A stretch of 64,000 bases of DNA from Rhytidiadelphus loreus. Its lineage: Eukaryota; Streptophyta; Bryopsida; Hypnales; Hylocomiaceae. The translations under genes were made by a program, and so were the position numbers. Of the stretch, positions 9,927-22,265 are shown one piece after another (positions within the stretch are counted from its first letter, which is position 1; every line of letters begins with the position of its first letter). The DNA is taken from NCBI GenBank assembly GCA_947034895.1, contig OX344763.1, forward strand, positions 49,289,025-49,353,024. The letters are read 5' to 3'. The notes under the pieces were generated by a model, which saw only the letters and a program-made list of their open reading frames with translations, had not been told where the DNA came from and searched no databases.

Positions 9927-12176
9927 ATGTTGTCGCGTAGCTCTGTCACTCTGATCATCTCCACTCAGAAGGCCCTCCTACGTCAATCCCAGCATAATCG
10001 CAAAGGCGCGGAGATGTGGTCGGATATTCTAGTCCCCGGCTGGACGTTGCGTTACGGCTATGTCACCCCGACACCGGCGAGAGCCACCCGGCCGGAGCTG
10101 GACGAGGAGCCGAATCCTACCGTCGAGGAAGCGAAAGCGGACGAGGCCCTCAACATCGTGGACGCCGACCACGTTGAAATCGAGCACCCCGACATCAACG
10201 CGGACGAACAGGAAGGAGATGAACAAAGTGAGCAGACCGGGAATCGGCCAGACGAGGAAGGCGTCCAGGGAAACCGGGAGCCGTCGTTGGATCATGCTAA
10301 CAGCGATGTGACCGAGCAATCAGAGCAGCCTGACCGGAGCGGGCAGCCGAGGCCGGACTCTCACCATGATGATCCGGAGGATCCAATTCCTCCGGCGTCG
10401 CCGTCTCACTCCACTCCTGCAGCAGATCAGACCGCCCGCTCTGATTCCATCCCACCTCCATCTTCTTAGTCTCAAGTTGGAGCAGATCAGAGCGGGCGCT
10501 CTGATCCCATTCCTCCTTCGCCTTCTCCTTCTCAGACCGGAGCAGATCAGAGCGAGCGGACTGATTCCAGTCCACACCAATCCCAGTCTGATCCTCTATC
10601 TCCTACCCAATCGCCTCGACCATCTCAGCCACTTGGGAGCTCCCACTCAGTACTGGTCCACTCCCGCTTGCCTACTTCCCTCTCCCCGCAGTCCTGGCGT
10701 CGACCTCCGCCATCCCAACAGGTTCAGGGCGGGCGCTCTGATGTGCGAGCTCACCTGTTTCGCGTTCCTGCTTCCCGTACTCCATCGATCGGAACCGCGA
10801 GCTCTCATCAGCCGGAATGGGTGAAGCCTTCCACTCCACCCAGGATGCAGATAGAGGACCTGCAGATAGACTTGGGTCTGCTGAGGTCACGACTCTCTGA
10901 AGAGCAGCAAAACGAGATGGAGAAAGTGAGGCTTGATCTGATTCACACCTCCGCCACGCCCTCCGAGAAGACGATGAAAGAGAGGATCCAGGAGTTGCGG
11001 ACCATCGTCAAGGACTTGAAGTCCCTCCGTCCCGCGTCCGCTCTGAGAGAGGAAGTGAGTGTGACGACATTGACGCTTGTGCAGGTCGCCGTCGACGCTC
11101 TTGAGTTGGAGATCCCTGAACCCAGCCCTGAAGAGCAAGCGATGTGCACCCATGCTACGGCGAGTGCGAGAGAATTGTCGAGAGTTAAGAATTCCAAGGA
11201 TAGCCCGATCGAACTCGATGACATGGATGAACTGGACCTCGAGACGCGCTTGTCCAATTCGGCGAAGCTGAGGCAGGAGTATGACGAGACTCTGAGGGTC
11301 GCCCAAGCTACATCATCATCGGACGCGGGGACTATACCTGGGGGCGGGGGGAGTTCAGCCGCGGCGACTGCGGAGACGAAGCCGGACGTCAAGGTCGGGA
11401 TCAACGTCGCATTCGCGGAGAGAATTGCCGAACAGGTCAGGAGGAAGGAGTCTGGGAAGATGGACAAGTGCATCGAAGAAATCGATGCGCTGAGGAGGGA
11501 GAAGGAGGAAGAGAGGAGGCAACAACAGTTGAGGGAGGAGAAAATGGAGCGGGAGAGGCAACAGTGGTTGCAGGAGGAGGCGGAGAAGAAGGCGAGGCGA
11601 AAGGCGAAGAAAGTAGTGAGGGAGAAGGAACTCGCGGAGGAGAGGAGGAAACAGGCCGAGAAGGATGAGCTACACGCAGCGGCTTGGAAGGAGAACATGG
11701 AGTTCATAAGGGAAATGAGGGAAATGAAGTCGCAAATCCATACTTCCAAGACGGCGCCTTCTCCCTCTCCTCCTCCCGTCTCTCCGATTCCAACTCCTGC
11801 GAGCGAGCTTCACAACGTCTCGGGAGTCTCCACGAACTCGGCTTCGGCGACTGCGTCCGCGGCATCTGGCCTTCGGCACCTGGCCTCCGGAGAGGCAACG
11901 CAAACCGGGGTGAGTGTCACTCACGAGCCAGACGTCGATGACCTGGCCCTCAGTCAATTTCCGTTTGTGCATGTCCATGAACTCTCCCATCGTCCTATCA
12001 TGCACGACGATGACCCTTACGACCTCGACGTGGACTTGGGAGATATGGAACAGTCCTTCACTAACTTGACTGAGCAATATGCCCCGCGTGCAGGCCGCGA
12101 TGGCGACGCAGTAGAGCCCGGAGACGGACGAGGAGCAGGCGCCGGTCAATGTCGACGAGGCTCCCGCGGTGGGTAA
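9927..12176 (+). CDS. Element A gene, exon 3: acidic/QS-rich region and long charged coiled coil
   Basis: A phase-0 intron (9816-9926, GTGAGC to CCGCAG) precedes this exon. It has 749 codons with one in-frame TAG at 10467-10469 and ends at TAA 12174. It opens with MLSRSSVTLII (continuing exon 2), then an acidic, proline/serine/glutamine-rich stretch. A long K/E/R-rich helix follows, rich in EEERRQQQ and EEKMERERQQ, about 11450-11740, almost certainly a coiled coil. A Ser/Pro-rich tail and an acidic end complete it. The palindrome occurs in the coding sequence at 10424, 10484 and 10544, exactly 60 bp apart, so it is translated as a 20-residue peptide repeat containing DQSGRSD or similar. Element B has a matching coiled coil at 61.9-62.2 kb. 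Confidence 0.65.
10424..10744 (+). repeat. Palindromes embedded in coding sequence
   Basis: Sites start at 10424, 10484, 10544 (60-bp steps, in phase with the reading frame) and 10721. They match the element A palindrome with one to three changes each, for example GACCG or GAGCGGAC. The surrounding peptide repeats DQ(S/T)(A/G/E)R(S/T)D. Keeping the DNA motif inside codons suggests the DNA site itself matters, or that it spreads by local duplication. Confidence 0.8.
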
Positions 12177-12557
12177 CCCTTCGACATAGCTCCCATCATT
12201 TATGTTTGTCGTGAAGGTGTGGACGCTATGTGAGGGCGTTACGCCGGGGCCTTGAGTTCGTCCAGATCCCGGCGAGTCCACGGGGCTGTGGGTCCGTAGT
12301 CATAGGGGCTCTCTTTGTCTTCGCTAGGATTTCAGTTGTCATATTCATGGAGCGTAGACGTGGGCTTAGGATGTGAAAATCTCTTCTGTGAGAGTAGGGC
12401 CGTTTGTAAAACATTGTTATATTTGTAATATATTGGATGTGTTGTTGACAAACATAAATTGCTCAGTCTCTGGTGACTGCATTCCATTTGGCAATACGTT
12501 TTTCTTTTCAATTGATTATGTGCAATCTAGTTACGCTCTTTTGATTTTGGGTTCAAG
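12177..12557 (+). other. Spacer or intron between the coiled-coil and HAD parts of element A
   Basis: No coding potential. It ends in a pyrimidine/AT-rich tract and an AG at 12556-12557. Whether exon 3 is spliced across this gap (GTGGGTAACC at 12167 could be a donor) or a separate transcript begins here cannot be decided. Element B has a similar gap at 62457-62696. Confidence 0.4.
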
Positions 12558-14097
12558 GTGACAAAGCTCTTGTATTGGGCGACGCGTCTGCAATGTCCCC
12601 ACCTGTTCCGGTTGCTCCACATCGTCGATTGTTGTCCCCTCACGTGAAGGAAATCGTCGCCATCCCCATGGAAGTCGACACTCCCGATGCCATTGGGCGA
12701 GTAGTGCTTGCAATCCAGGTCGCCACCCCCACGGATGTAAGAAAGGTGAGGCTCCATTTCCCTTCAACTCTCTTACCTAGCTTGTCCGTTAGAAATAGCA
12801 CGTCCGATTGAATTAGCACGTTGATGAGGAAGACTTCCCGGCACATCTCCATTAGCACGCATGTCTGTTGTTCTGGATCGATGTCATTCATTCTGAAGTC
12901 CACTTTGAGCATGGGGTTTCGCATCCGCAGGCCTCGCAGCCGCTCGACGAGACGCCCCCTCCCGTCGCCCTTTCCCCCTTCAATTATTTCCTGATACTGG
13001 AGGTAGAGGGGGTGTTGTGTCGAACCCAGCACGTTCAACGAGTCCTGCACAATCCCGTGCCCCTGGGAGAGGCCCCTTCGGAGGAGGAATACAACCCGAG
13101 TAGATGCCACATCTTCAGCGAGTACACCCTCTACTGCCGTCCGCACATGCGCCAGTTCTTGAAAAACTTGGACGAGAAGTTCCACTTGTCCGTGTGGACT
13201 AGACTGCCCGCCGCAATCGCCAGACCTGTGGTGGATTTCCTCTTCCGCGGCATGGAGTGCCTGAAATCCTTGCGCTTGCTGGCCCTCGAGGAGTGTATCT
13301 CCATAGTCGAGAGACGGCCGGCGAATGCGTGTAGGTGCAGGCCTCCGCCGTATGTTCCGGACGCACCTTGCCCCGCGCACCCCGTCCATGTCTTGTCTGA
13401 TCCCGATCTCGAGGAGAACATTTACATTCAGTTCCCCGATCATTTCGAGGGGCAGCTGCGGCTGAAAGTCCTACACAAGGGCGTTTGGGACAAAGATAGG
13501 TTCAGGGCGCCGAATTTCAGGGCAAATTCCACCAACACCCTGCTCGTCGATTGCTCGCCCGAGAGCACCATCCTCAATCCGCTCTACAACGCCATTTTCC
13601 CCTTGTCCTATACCGGCAGCAAACACGACAGAATCTTGTTGGGGACGTTGGCCTCGTATCTCCGCGACTTGCTAGATTCCGGTCTTAGCGTGTCGCAATA
13701 CCTGTCCAGTAACCCCTTCTGTTGGGCCCCCGACGTTCCGATGAGGCAGACGAAGCTCGGACTCAGAGTGCGCTTCATGGCAAGACGGGTCCCTCTTGCT
13801 AGAGTATCCCGATGTCGTGAAAAAGTACACTAGGCACGGGAACGATCATTTCATCCCCCGAAGATCTCCAAGAGAGAAGAAAGGGAAGAAAATGACATGA
13901 TGCCCACTCGTGTACCGATGCTTGTGCAAGGCCGTCACCGCGTTTCTGCGCCGAGAGGGCCCTCCGGCGACGGCCCGCGGCAGGAGACGAGCCACTCTAA
14001 GCGACGGCGGACGCGGATGACGGAAGAAGTGGGCTCTTGCTCCGGCTCCGTCGCCCCAGAGGAGGTCGGCGTCGACGTCACGTCGGCGGGATTGTAA
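12558..14097 (+). CDS. FCP1/NIF-like HAD domain protein of element A, catalytic motif altered
   Basis: Two exons: 12558-12745 and 12931-14097, joined by a phase-0 intron (GTGAGG to CCGCAG). The second exon has the order of an FCP1/SCP-type (NLI-interacting factor) HAD fold: ILEVEGVLCR, then YCRPHMRQFLKNLDE, SVWT, and NTLLVDCSPES followed by NAIFPLSY and a YLRDLL helix. In active CTD phosphatases the first motif is DxDx(T/V) and the last VDDSP. Here the two aspartates are Glu and Glu, and the second Asp of VDD is Cys, so phosphatase activity is unlikely. One TAG at 13831-13833 interrupts the frame, and beyond it the frame continues to a basic tail with KRRRTR. Element B retains LDFNG and VDDNP. 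Intron position and phase match element B. Confidence 0.75.
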
Positions 14098-14810
14098 ATG
14101 AGGTTGTCGACGACTACGTGTATCGTAAGGTCGGCTTATCACTACCTCCATCGGCTGTTTGAAATTGATGCTCCATCGGAATGTCTTTGAGTTCGCTGTC
14201 TGGCCCTCTCGAAGTCTGAAACTGATCGTTGGCCTCTTTGTGCAGGCTACTTGGTCTTTGTCCAACAGCAAGGGCGATGTAGTTTTTGGGTGAATGGCTC
14301 GTCCAGGTGAATGGTTCAGGGCGCCCACCCTAAACCTTGGACGACGTCCTCGTCCCGTTGCGCCGAACTCTTGTCTTCGACGTCAGGACTTTAATCCATT
14401 TAGATTATGTTTTAGGATTTGGGATGTCTAGAGAGTACTTTAGGACTATTACATTGTACGAATGCTTCTCTGTCTTTTTAAATATAAATTGTAGGGCATC
14501 CCCACATTCTTTATAGACATATACGTACCCACATTGCTTACTGCCCCCTCTAGCTTGCAAAATTGTAGATCGTCAACGGACCACCATTTCACCAACGACA
14601 GCGGGTGTCTATTTGCTATTCATGTCTCTTGTGAAGACCGTGCAGTGTATTCCGAGAAGGGCGGACAAATGCTCGTCAACTCCGGTGTGGATCCATTCTG
14701 GCGTTGTTATCGTGCTGGCGCGTTCATGGTTGAACTTGCCGGTTGTGTAGAGCAAAAAAGTAGGGACGCTCGCGGCCCATCTTCTGTCCGAACATAAATA
14801 TTCATGGGGG
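14098..14810 (+). other. 3' flank of element A, no gene seen
   Basis: A degenerate palindrome at about 14305-14328 (GGTTCAGGGCG, CC, CACCCTAAACC) is the last site of the element A family, so the element extends at least to here. Beyond it composition becomes AT-rich around 14400-14520. No supported coding sequence is present. Confidence 0.5.
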
Positions 14811-16195
14811 ATTCATGGCACTGGAATCCATGGCCCTGATCTTGGTAGGGTGTCACCTGCATTCAAGGAGCTCCTCGGCGCAAGGAAGGACCACGTTGTC
14901 ATGCACATTCTCCTCCTATTGTTCTAAGGTACTTGGTAGCAGCAACGTCCATCCTCCGTCCTTCTCCCGGCATCCGGGGTTTCTGTGGGCATGTGCCAGA
15001 TGCGGTCTACTATTCTCGGGATGGTGGATCGGTGTGGGGAGGGTGTCCATCGAAGTATCTATTGACTGCTCATAACTCAAGCCATCGAGTGCATGCGTGT
15101 CATTGTAAACCAACATGGCTCTCGCTGTGCACTGTGGTATTCGGACGACGGCACATCCGCTTGACGTCTTGAGTTATGAGCAGCCAATAGGTACTCCGAT
15201 GGGCACTCTCTTCACACCAATCCACTTCCCGGGAAAAGTCAACCGTTTCTGGTTCCCACCATCAGAAGCTCCGGATGCTAGGATGTGGACGGTGGATGGC
15301 CGTCGCTGCTACCAAGTACACTCGAACAACTTGGGGAGAATGTATATCACAGCGCCGTCCTTCCTTGCACCCAGGAGCTCCTTGAATGCAAGTGACGCCC
15401 TGTTCGCAAGGTGGGTCTTGGTGTGTTTTATGGGTGACCATGTGTCAACATCTTTCGAGGAGGAAGTTGACTCCCCTATGAACTTCTGTCCGGACATGAA
15501 TATTCACGGGGGATTCATGGCACTGGAATCAACGGCCCTCTTCTTGGTAGGGCGTCACCGGCATACAAGGTGCTCACTGGCGCAAGGAAGGACGACGTTG
15601 TCATGCAGATTTTCCTCCAGCTGTTCGAGTGTACCTGGTGGGAGCGAGCGCCATCCAGCCTCCGTCTCCGGGCATCCGGGGTTTTTGTGGGCATGTGCCA
15701 GATGCGGTCTACTATTCTCGGGACGGTGGATCGGTGTGGTGAGGGTGTTGATCGGATTACCTATTCGCTGCTCATAACTTAAGCCACCGAGCGGATGTGG
15801 GTCATTCATATTCCACTTGGCTCTCTACGTGCATTGTTGAATACGGACGACCCCACATCCGCTCGATGGCTTGAATTATGAGCAGCCAATAGGTATTACG
15901 ATCAACGGCCTCATCACATCAGTGGACTTCCCGGGAAAAGTTGACCGTTTCTGGTTCCCACCCTCAAAAACTTCGGATGCTAGGACATGGACGGTGGATG
16001 GCCGTCGCTCCCACCAAGTACACTCAAACTGCTGGAGGAAAATTTGTATAACAACGCCGTCCTTCCTTACGCCAATGAGTTCCTTGTATGCCGGTGACAC
16101 CCTGTTCGCGAGGTGGGTCCTATTGTGTTTCAGCGGTGACCATGTGTCAACCTCTTTCGAAGAGGAAGTTGACTTCCCCTGTGAACGAGGATGGG
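14811..16195. repeat. Alternating inverted repeats, A(+) B(-) A'(+) B'(-)
   Basis: Segments 14.81-15.09 and 15.51-15.79 kb are direct copies (share GGCACTGGAATC, GCGCAAGGAAGGAC, CATCCGGGGTTT). Segments 15.17-15.48 and 15.87-16.19 kb are direct copies of each other (share TTCCCGGGAAAAGT, CATGTGTCAAC). The B copies are roughly reverse complements of the A copies: AGGAGCTCC...GCGCAAGGAAGGAC in A against GTCCTTCCTTGC...AGGAGCTCC in B. The junction at 15.07-15.18 kb reads CTCATAACTCAAG ... CTTGAGTTATGAG. This would fold into a long hairpin and resembles a foldback element or nested terminal repeats. Open frames on both strands are consequences of the symmetry; no protein family is recognised. Confidence 0.75.
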
Positions 16196-17484
16196 TTGTG
16201 AGTGCTCTTGCTTTTACTCCTCACAGTCGACCGGTTCAACCATGATGTATTCGGCAAAGAGGCGACGCCGGAACTGGTCCATGGTGGAATTGACGAGCAT
16301 TTGTCTGCAAATCTCCGAATGCGCTGTAAGACCTCAAAAAGACATGATTGGCAAATAGGCGCTTGCTTTTGTTCATGAAGCTCAAGACCCTTCACTCGAA
16401 GTTGGTTGGAGGCGGTTTTGGAGGCGCAATTGGAGAATGTGGAGTGAAGATCCAACCCTATGCGGTGGCAAATGAACACTGAAGTAGTGTATCCCGGCAT
16501 GAACTTAGAATGTACTTAGTTAAGATTGTACCTTCCCCCGTTTTATAGTTTGTCCTGCAGCACATGGTCCCCAAAAGTTCGGCGTAAATAGTTTCTTCTC
16601 GGACTGTACCTTTTCTTCTACATCTCTCCCTTTACTATACACGGCAACCGGTAGAAGAGAGAGCTAGGAATGTTGTAAACGGGATTGGATCCCTATGCAA
16701 ATAATCCACTATGACCCTATTCAATAAAGTGTGTCTTCTTTAAACAATGGCCGCGACTTCATTTGTGCCCCTGTTCTCTCCGTGCATGCAAACGCATCCA
16801 GATCAGTGAATTGGTTTCCTCTTCGCCACTTTGTCAATAACTCAAGTGGCGATGTTATGTGTCTTTGTGATCCACCACAAATCCTAACAGTCATCCACGC
16901 CTTGCACAAATTATAGCGCTTAGAGATGTTTTGGAACTTCCATTGAGGTAGAACGCTCTAAAAGCGCCCGTCTTCTTGAGCGGGCTCCTACAAAAAGGTA
17001 CTGAATGGATATGATTTCGTCCTTAAATGGACCTTAACGACTTTTGGTTGAATCGAGGAAAAGGTGTTCTCTATTGCAGGAGTCCATCAACGGCCTGGGT
17101 ATCCATAGTTTCCTTCCAAGGATCACAAATTGGTGAATACAACAGATTTCTTTGGAAATCCGTAACTAATTCAGAAATGCGTCTAAAACTTCGAATCCAC
17201 TTGTGTTAGGTTCGGCCACTTTTTTTCTATCTCTGAGCGATTTTTAATCGTGAAAATCTATGAAAAAGGTGGAGCTGTCCTTCAATGGCCGGTTTCAGAG
17301 CATATTACCTGACCGTCTTCTTCTGAGGACGACGTGTTAGACCTTAGAACACGATGCCGGACATGCCCCATGATGGACATCTACGTCACATGCAGAGAAA
17401 TCAACGGAAATACACGTATTTTTCTACCCCCACTCCCATCTCTAAACGCAATTTCGGCCCCCCGCCATCCCAAAAACCGCCATT
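16196..17484. other. No firm gene; one weak minus-strand frame
   Basis: A minus-strand frame at 16500-16147 (117 codons) overlaps the B' repeat and matches nothing I know. The remaining sequence has short frames only. Part of this region may be the decayed downstream end of the minus-strand element fragment described at 17485-17581, but I cannot align it with confidence. Confidence 0.35.
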
Positions 17485-17581
17485 TTAACGAAATTGCCCA
17501 TATGGGTTTCTTATAGTGAGAGATAAGAGACAAGCAGACAGCCTGTATTTAGCTTGGAAAAATTTCTGCAGCATTGGCAGG
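17485..17581 (-). pseudogene. Element A/B-family fragment, downstream half split by an LTR
   Basis: Read on the minus strand this continues the reading frame broken at 22993. Joining ...FPDLL before the 5-bp duplication to PMLQKFFQAKYR after it restores an open frame across the LTR insertion point. The segment corresponds to DAYDFFKMFLLHKSKF in element B (60.56 kb). The frame ends at a TAA at 17485-17487, beyond which similarity fades. Confidence 0.6.
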
Positions 17582-19142
17582 TGTGAGCCCTCAAGTTGGC
17601 ACTTGAAACTCTAAACTTATTTTTCGCAATTTTTAGTTAATTTTTGGGTGAAAAATAGGAAAAAACATATAAAAATACAATTATTGTGGGTTTTGGTAGA
17701 AGTCCCTACCAAAGGGGTGTGTAATGGCCTTAAATGCGTGAAACATAAAAAACGTTGCATTTTCACTAATTTTAGGTCTTTTTAGTAAAATTAAGTAGTT
17801 AAGTTAGTAATTCTGAGCGAAATAAGGATTTGAAAGTTAGCCAGTCCTAGTGTCTTGTTCATGTGATACGATAGCTATAAGTATACATGTAACAAATTGG
17901 TTAAAAGTTAGAGTCTAGTCAGAGTCAGTCAAAATCCAACTCGAAAGAGTTAGATTTGTTGTTTGCAGGTACTTTTGAGAAATACAGTCATACACAGACC
18001 AAGATGAAAGAAATGATGATTGGAACATACAGAGAGGTGCTTTTCTAGATCAAAGCATGCCAAGAGGTCAAATAGAAGCCCGATCATCCAAGATTCCCCC
18101 GGTATCAAGAATAATTTCCCCCCGAGGTGAAAATTATTAAATAATTGCTAAAAATAGCATTCTTATTGGAGATTTGGTTTTTCCCTTAGTTGATGGACAT
18201 CTTGTAAAAGGTTGCCCAAAAGTTTCGGGATTTTACAAAACTCCACGATGACTCCATGGGAAGTCAACCGCTTAAAACTGCATTCGTAAATTCCTAGAAA
18301 TTACCAATGTTGCGGTAAAATCTCACTAAAAATTAAGATAGTGTTTTGTGTGCCAATAAAGAGCCCTTTCAAGTTTGAAGACATTCCGACATTCCCAACT
18401 ACCAGAATTAGAACCGACAGCGAATTTTACAAGAATTTATAACTTGGCGGTGGGTTGACCGGCGAACCAGGAGCTAGCGGTGTCCGAATGGAGCGTTTCA
18501 AGGGTCAATTCTTACTCTCACAAATATTCTAAACCACCCAAGACCGACAGTTTCATAAAAAATGCAAACTCCAAAAGTTAGATTTTTAACTTTTGTTCTA
18601 AGTTACTGTGACTAAAATTTGCGCTTTAAAACGGCTAGAGAGGTAGGGGTGAGGGTTTCCTTAGGCTAATTGGGATCTTCTGAATGCGATGGCACAGTTT
18701 GTTTTCAGTTTGGAGTTGTCCCTCAAAAGATAGAGAGGGTCAGCCCTTAGTTTGACTTTTAAAAGGTAATTTTGGATTAATCTGGGTGGATTTTGCAAAT
18801 ATCTCTTGTAAAATCGAAGATTGAATTTGCTCAAGATACTTGTCTTGCGTAAGAAGCCATCTTTTGGACTAAAGAAAGACAATTTAGAACTAACCCTAGA
18901 TTAAAACACAAAATATCTCGATTAATTAGGTAGGTTTTCAAAATATCTTTGGGAAAATCAAATATTTGATTTGGGAAAAGATTCTAAGGCCATTTAGGGC
19001 CTAGAAGGAACTCGCTTGAGAACCTTCCTTCCCATTAAACAAAGATTATTTAAAAAATGCGTTTAGGTAGTTTAGTAAAATATCTAGATTGAAAGTAAAG
19101 AAAATAATTACGAACAACTTACCGGGGGGGGCCGGGAGCGAG

Positions 19143-19150
19143 TATATAAG
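19143..19150 (+). promoter_or_regulatory. TATA box of LTR copy 1
   Basis: GAGTATATAAGGCCC follows a G-rich tract (ACCGGGGGGGGCCGGGAGC), in a segment preserved in the second copy at 48694-48701. A consensus TATAT(A)AAG at this depth in the unit suggests the LTR promoter, with transcription starting about 30 bp downstream on the plus strand. Confidence 0.65.
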
Positions 19151-22100
19151 GCCCTTCCTTGAGGTTGTTCGTGACCCTCATTCTCTTGTTTCATTCTTGT
19201 TGTTGCTCTTGTCGTGCTACCAACACTTGTCGGAGCACTTTTTAAGCCAAGTTTTGGCTATTTTCTTCTATTTTCTTCTATTCTCTTGTACTTTGAAGGT
19301 CCGGAGGGCCCCTTCAAAGCTTTCTTTTCTTTTCTTGTTTGAATTTGGAGGCTTCAAGCCCCAAAACTTTGCTTTTCAAGAGTTTAGGTGGAGGAAATCC
19401 CCTAACTCTAGTGTTGTTTGTGTTAACTAACTTATTTTTTGAATTTGGAGGCTTCAAGCCCAAAACTTTGATATTTTGGGAGTTGTGGGAATAGTTCCCA
19501 AACTCTAGTTGATTTATTGTTTTTTTGGATACTAACCAACCATTTGTGTGAATTGAGAATAGTCTGTGAACTTAAAAATTTAAAGCGGCAAAGCTAGACT
19601 TTGCCAGAAGGTTTTGAGCATCACCATGTGCCAAAACTTGTTGTATAACGGGTGTTTGGTTTGAATAATTGCTAATGTTCGGTTAAACACTGTCATGTGT
19701 ACCTCCTTTAGTGATTAAACTAGAACTTTGTTTAGAATTTTGGAAATTAGTTTTTAATGTTCGGTTAAACACTGTCGTGTGTACCTCCTTTACGAATTAA
19801 GTTTTCAAAATACTAGTTTGGGTCCTTGGATACTTGTTATTTCCTGGGGTTGCTCCCGCACGGCGGAGCTTTGACTTTGAAACCTGGAAATGGGTACTTG
19901 AAACTTAAAATTGTTGTTATTTCTTGGGGTTGCTCCCGCACGGCGGAGCTTTGACTTTGAAACCTGGAAACGGGTGTTTAAAATTTCCAAAACCCCTTAA
20001 TCCATTTGTGTTGCCTGGGGTAGCTCCCACACGGCGAAGCTTTGGTTTTTGAAATTAAAATTTAATTTAAAAGACCATTTAAACTTGGATTTACCCTCGT
20101 AGGGCGAAGCTTGGACTTAAACAATAAGAATCAATGGAGTAATATTCTTTTGAAACTTATTTAAAGTCTGGGAATCCTTGAATTATTTCTCTTTCGATTG
20201 TGCAAGTTGTGGAGGTATTTGGCCTCGCAAGCTTTTGTTGTTCCTTTATTTGATTGTTAGTTTTATCTTCAATTTGGAAATTTACAACCAATTGAGTCAA
20301 CATAGTTATTGGTTGTGTCTTTTATTTCCATTGAGGTCATAAAAACTTGTTTTCCATACTGTTGTTTTCTTTTCCTTGCTAGTTATTATTTTTGAATCAT
20401 GTGGGATTTTTAGAATAATTAAAATCAGCTCGTAAGGAAGATTCAGACTTGCTGAAGGGAACTGGACCAGCCAAAGAAATCAGTTCAAAAGAACCAGTAC
20501 GGGGTCGGGGTCAAGACTGACGGGGTCAGGGCCAAGACTGACGAGAAGGGGACGGAGACGGATTGAAGGCAGACGGAGACGGACTGAAGGGGACAGAGTC
20601 GGCAGCAACCAATCGGAAGGCGATATATGGCGAGAAGGTGACAGGAGCGGGGGTCTTGAGCAGAGTTCTCCACCAACCCGGCAGCCACACGTGGCAGCAC
20701 AGCAAGTGAGCTCAAAAAAACAGAACCAGTGCTTGGGAAACAAAAATAGAACCAGAGTGCTTGGGAAATGAAAACAGAACCAGTGTGTTTGGAACCAATC
20801 AGTGAGAAGAGTTGGAAAAAAATATCGATCCAACCTTTGTGAACAGGGATTAGTATTGATAAGTTGATAATTTAAATACTCTAATCAACAAGGTGTGTTT
20901 GAAGGAAACATACACACCGACTTGACATCTAATCAACAAATCTTCAAATTCCATCCTCCTCACCCATCTTACACTTGAATTCCAAAATATGGAGAATGAA
21001 GTGAAGGGGTTGAGGAAGATGAATAAGAAGAAAAGAAGGAATTAAAACACATGAAGGAATTAAAAGATTAAACAACTATTAAAGAAAGAATCTAACTATT
21101 CATTTGGCTAATTGTTTCAGTTTGTTTATTCAATTTATTCTTTCTACTATTCATCGATAGATTTGTTTTTGATTGTTTTGATTATTTTATTAGAATACTA
21201 TTCATTCATTTGGTTTTAGTTATTAATTAGGATTCCAAAGCCAAATTAGTTGTTTATTTGTAGTTTGGGGATTTGTTTTATTTGGCCTAATAAGCCAAAA
21301 CAATAAAAACAAACAACAACTAATATTTTGGAATATTTAACAAAATAACTATTAAACAATTGGCAATCGAATAAAACTACTATTCATTGAAAGTTTGGAA
21401 AAAATTGAATTAAAATTATCATTTAATTTAAATTTCTACAATCAAAGAATTAGTTTTAAATTGCCAAAACTAACAAATTGGACTTTTTAAGATAGGTTTA
21501 GGACAACGATTCAACAAACAATTAATCAATAACTCACTAGAATTCGCGAATTTCATGAAAGATAATGGAGGACTTCATGGATACAATCATGATGGTATTT
21601 TGCGATGACGGATCCACCAACATTCTCGGTACCGAGGTATGATTTCTAAAACTTGTCTTTTGTCTTTTCTTTTGCTTTCATTCTTTAAAAATTAGATTAG
21701 AAAACTTAAACTAACAAAATTAACAATTAGGAATCCAATAGCTAGTAGAATTTAAAATCGTTATAAAACCTTTGGAAATTTAATCACAAAAGTAATAATT
21801 AGATTAACTTTGAATCAATTGGGACAGCAAATAGTAATTTCATCCAAAAGAATCTCAAAAGGAATCTAATTTAATTTAGGAACTTAGGGAATATTAAAAT
21901 AATTAGGGGAAGTCAAACCCTAATTTATCTCCTTATTCTCTTAAAAATTATTAAAGGAACAAATTCCATCCAACTAAGGGGAATTTTTCGTCCATTTAAA
22001 AGTTTTCACCTAAAAGTCCTAAATTCTTACTTTTTACCTTAATAGGAAGATAATTTATCATTTTAACCATAAAAAACATAAAACCATAAAGAATCACTAA

Positions 22101-22265
22101 AATTAGAATAATAATTTAGAATTAAGATTAATTAAAGAACAATTAGGAATATTCTCAAGGCACGACTAGGGAATCTTTTGAAACCATAATCTTTTAGAGA
22201 ATCTTTTGAAGATTCCAAATTTACCTTTTACTTTTAAAATTACTTTAATTTGGAAGGACAAAAGT

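Noticed and set aside
6419..14097. TAG reassigned as a sense codon throughout the family
   Set aside because: Element B also has TGA and TAA at plausible CGA and CAA sites, and a captured host gene shows the same C-to-T pattern; deamination is simpler. Kept only as an alternative for element A.
19089..19430. Frames at 19089-19430 and 48640-49143 as a conserved protein
   Set aside because: Both copies share the frame because the LTRs are similar, but it starts just before the TATA box, is low complexity and changes length between copies.
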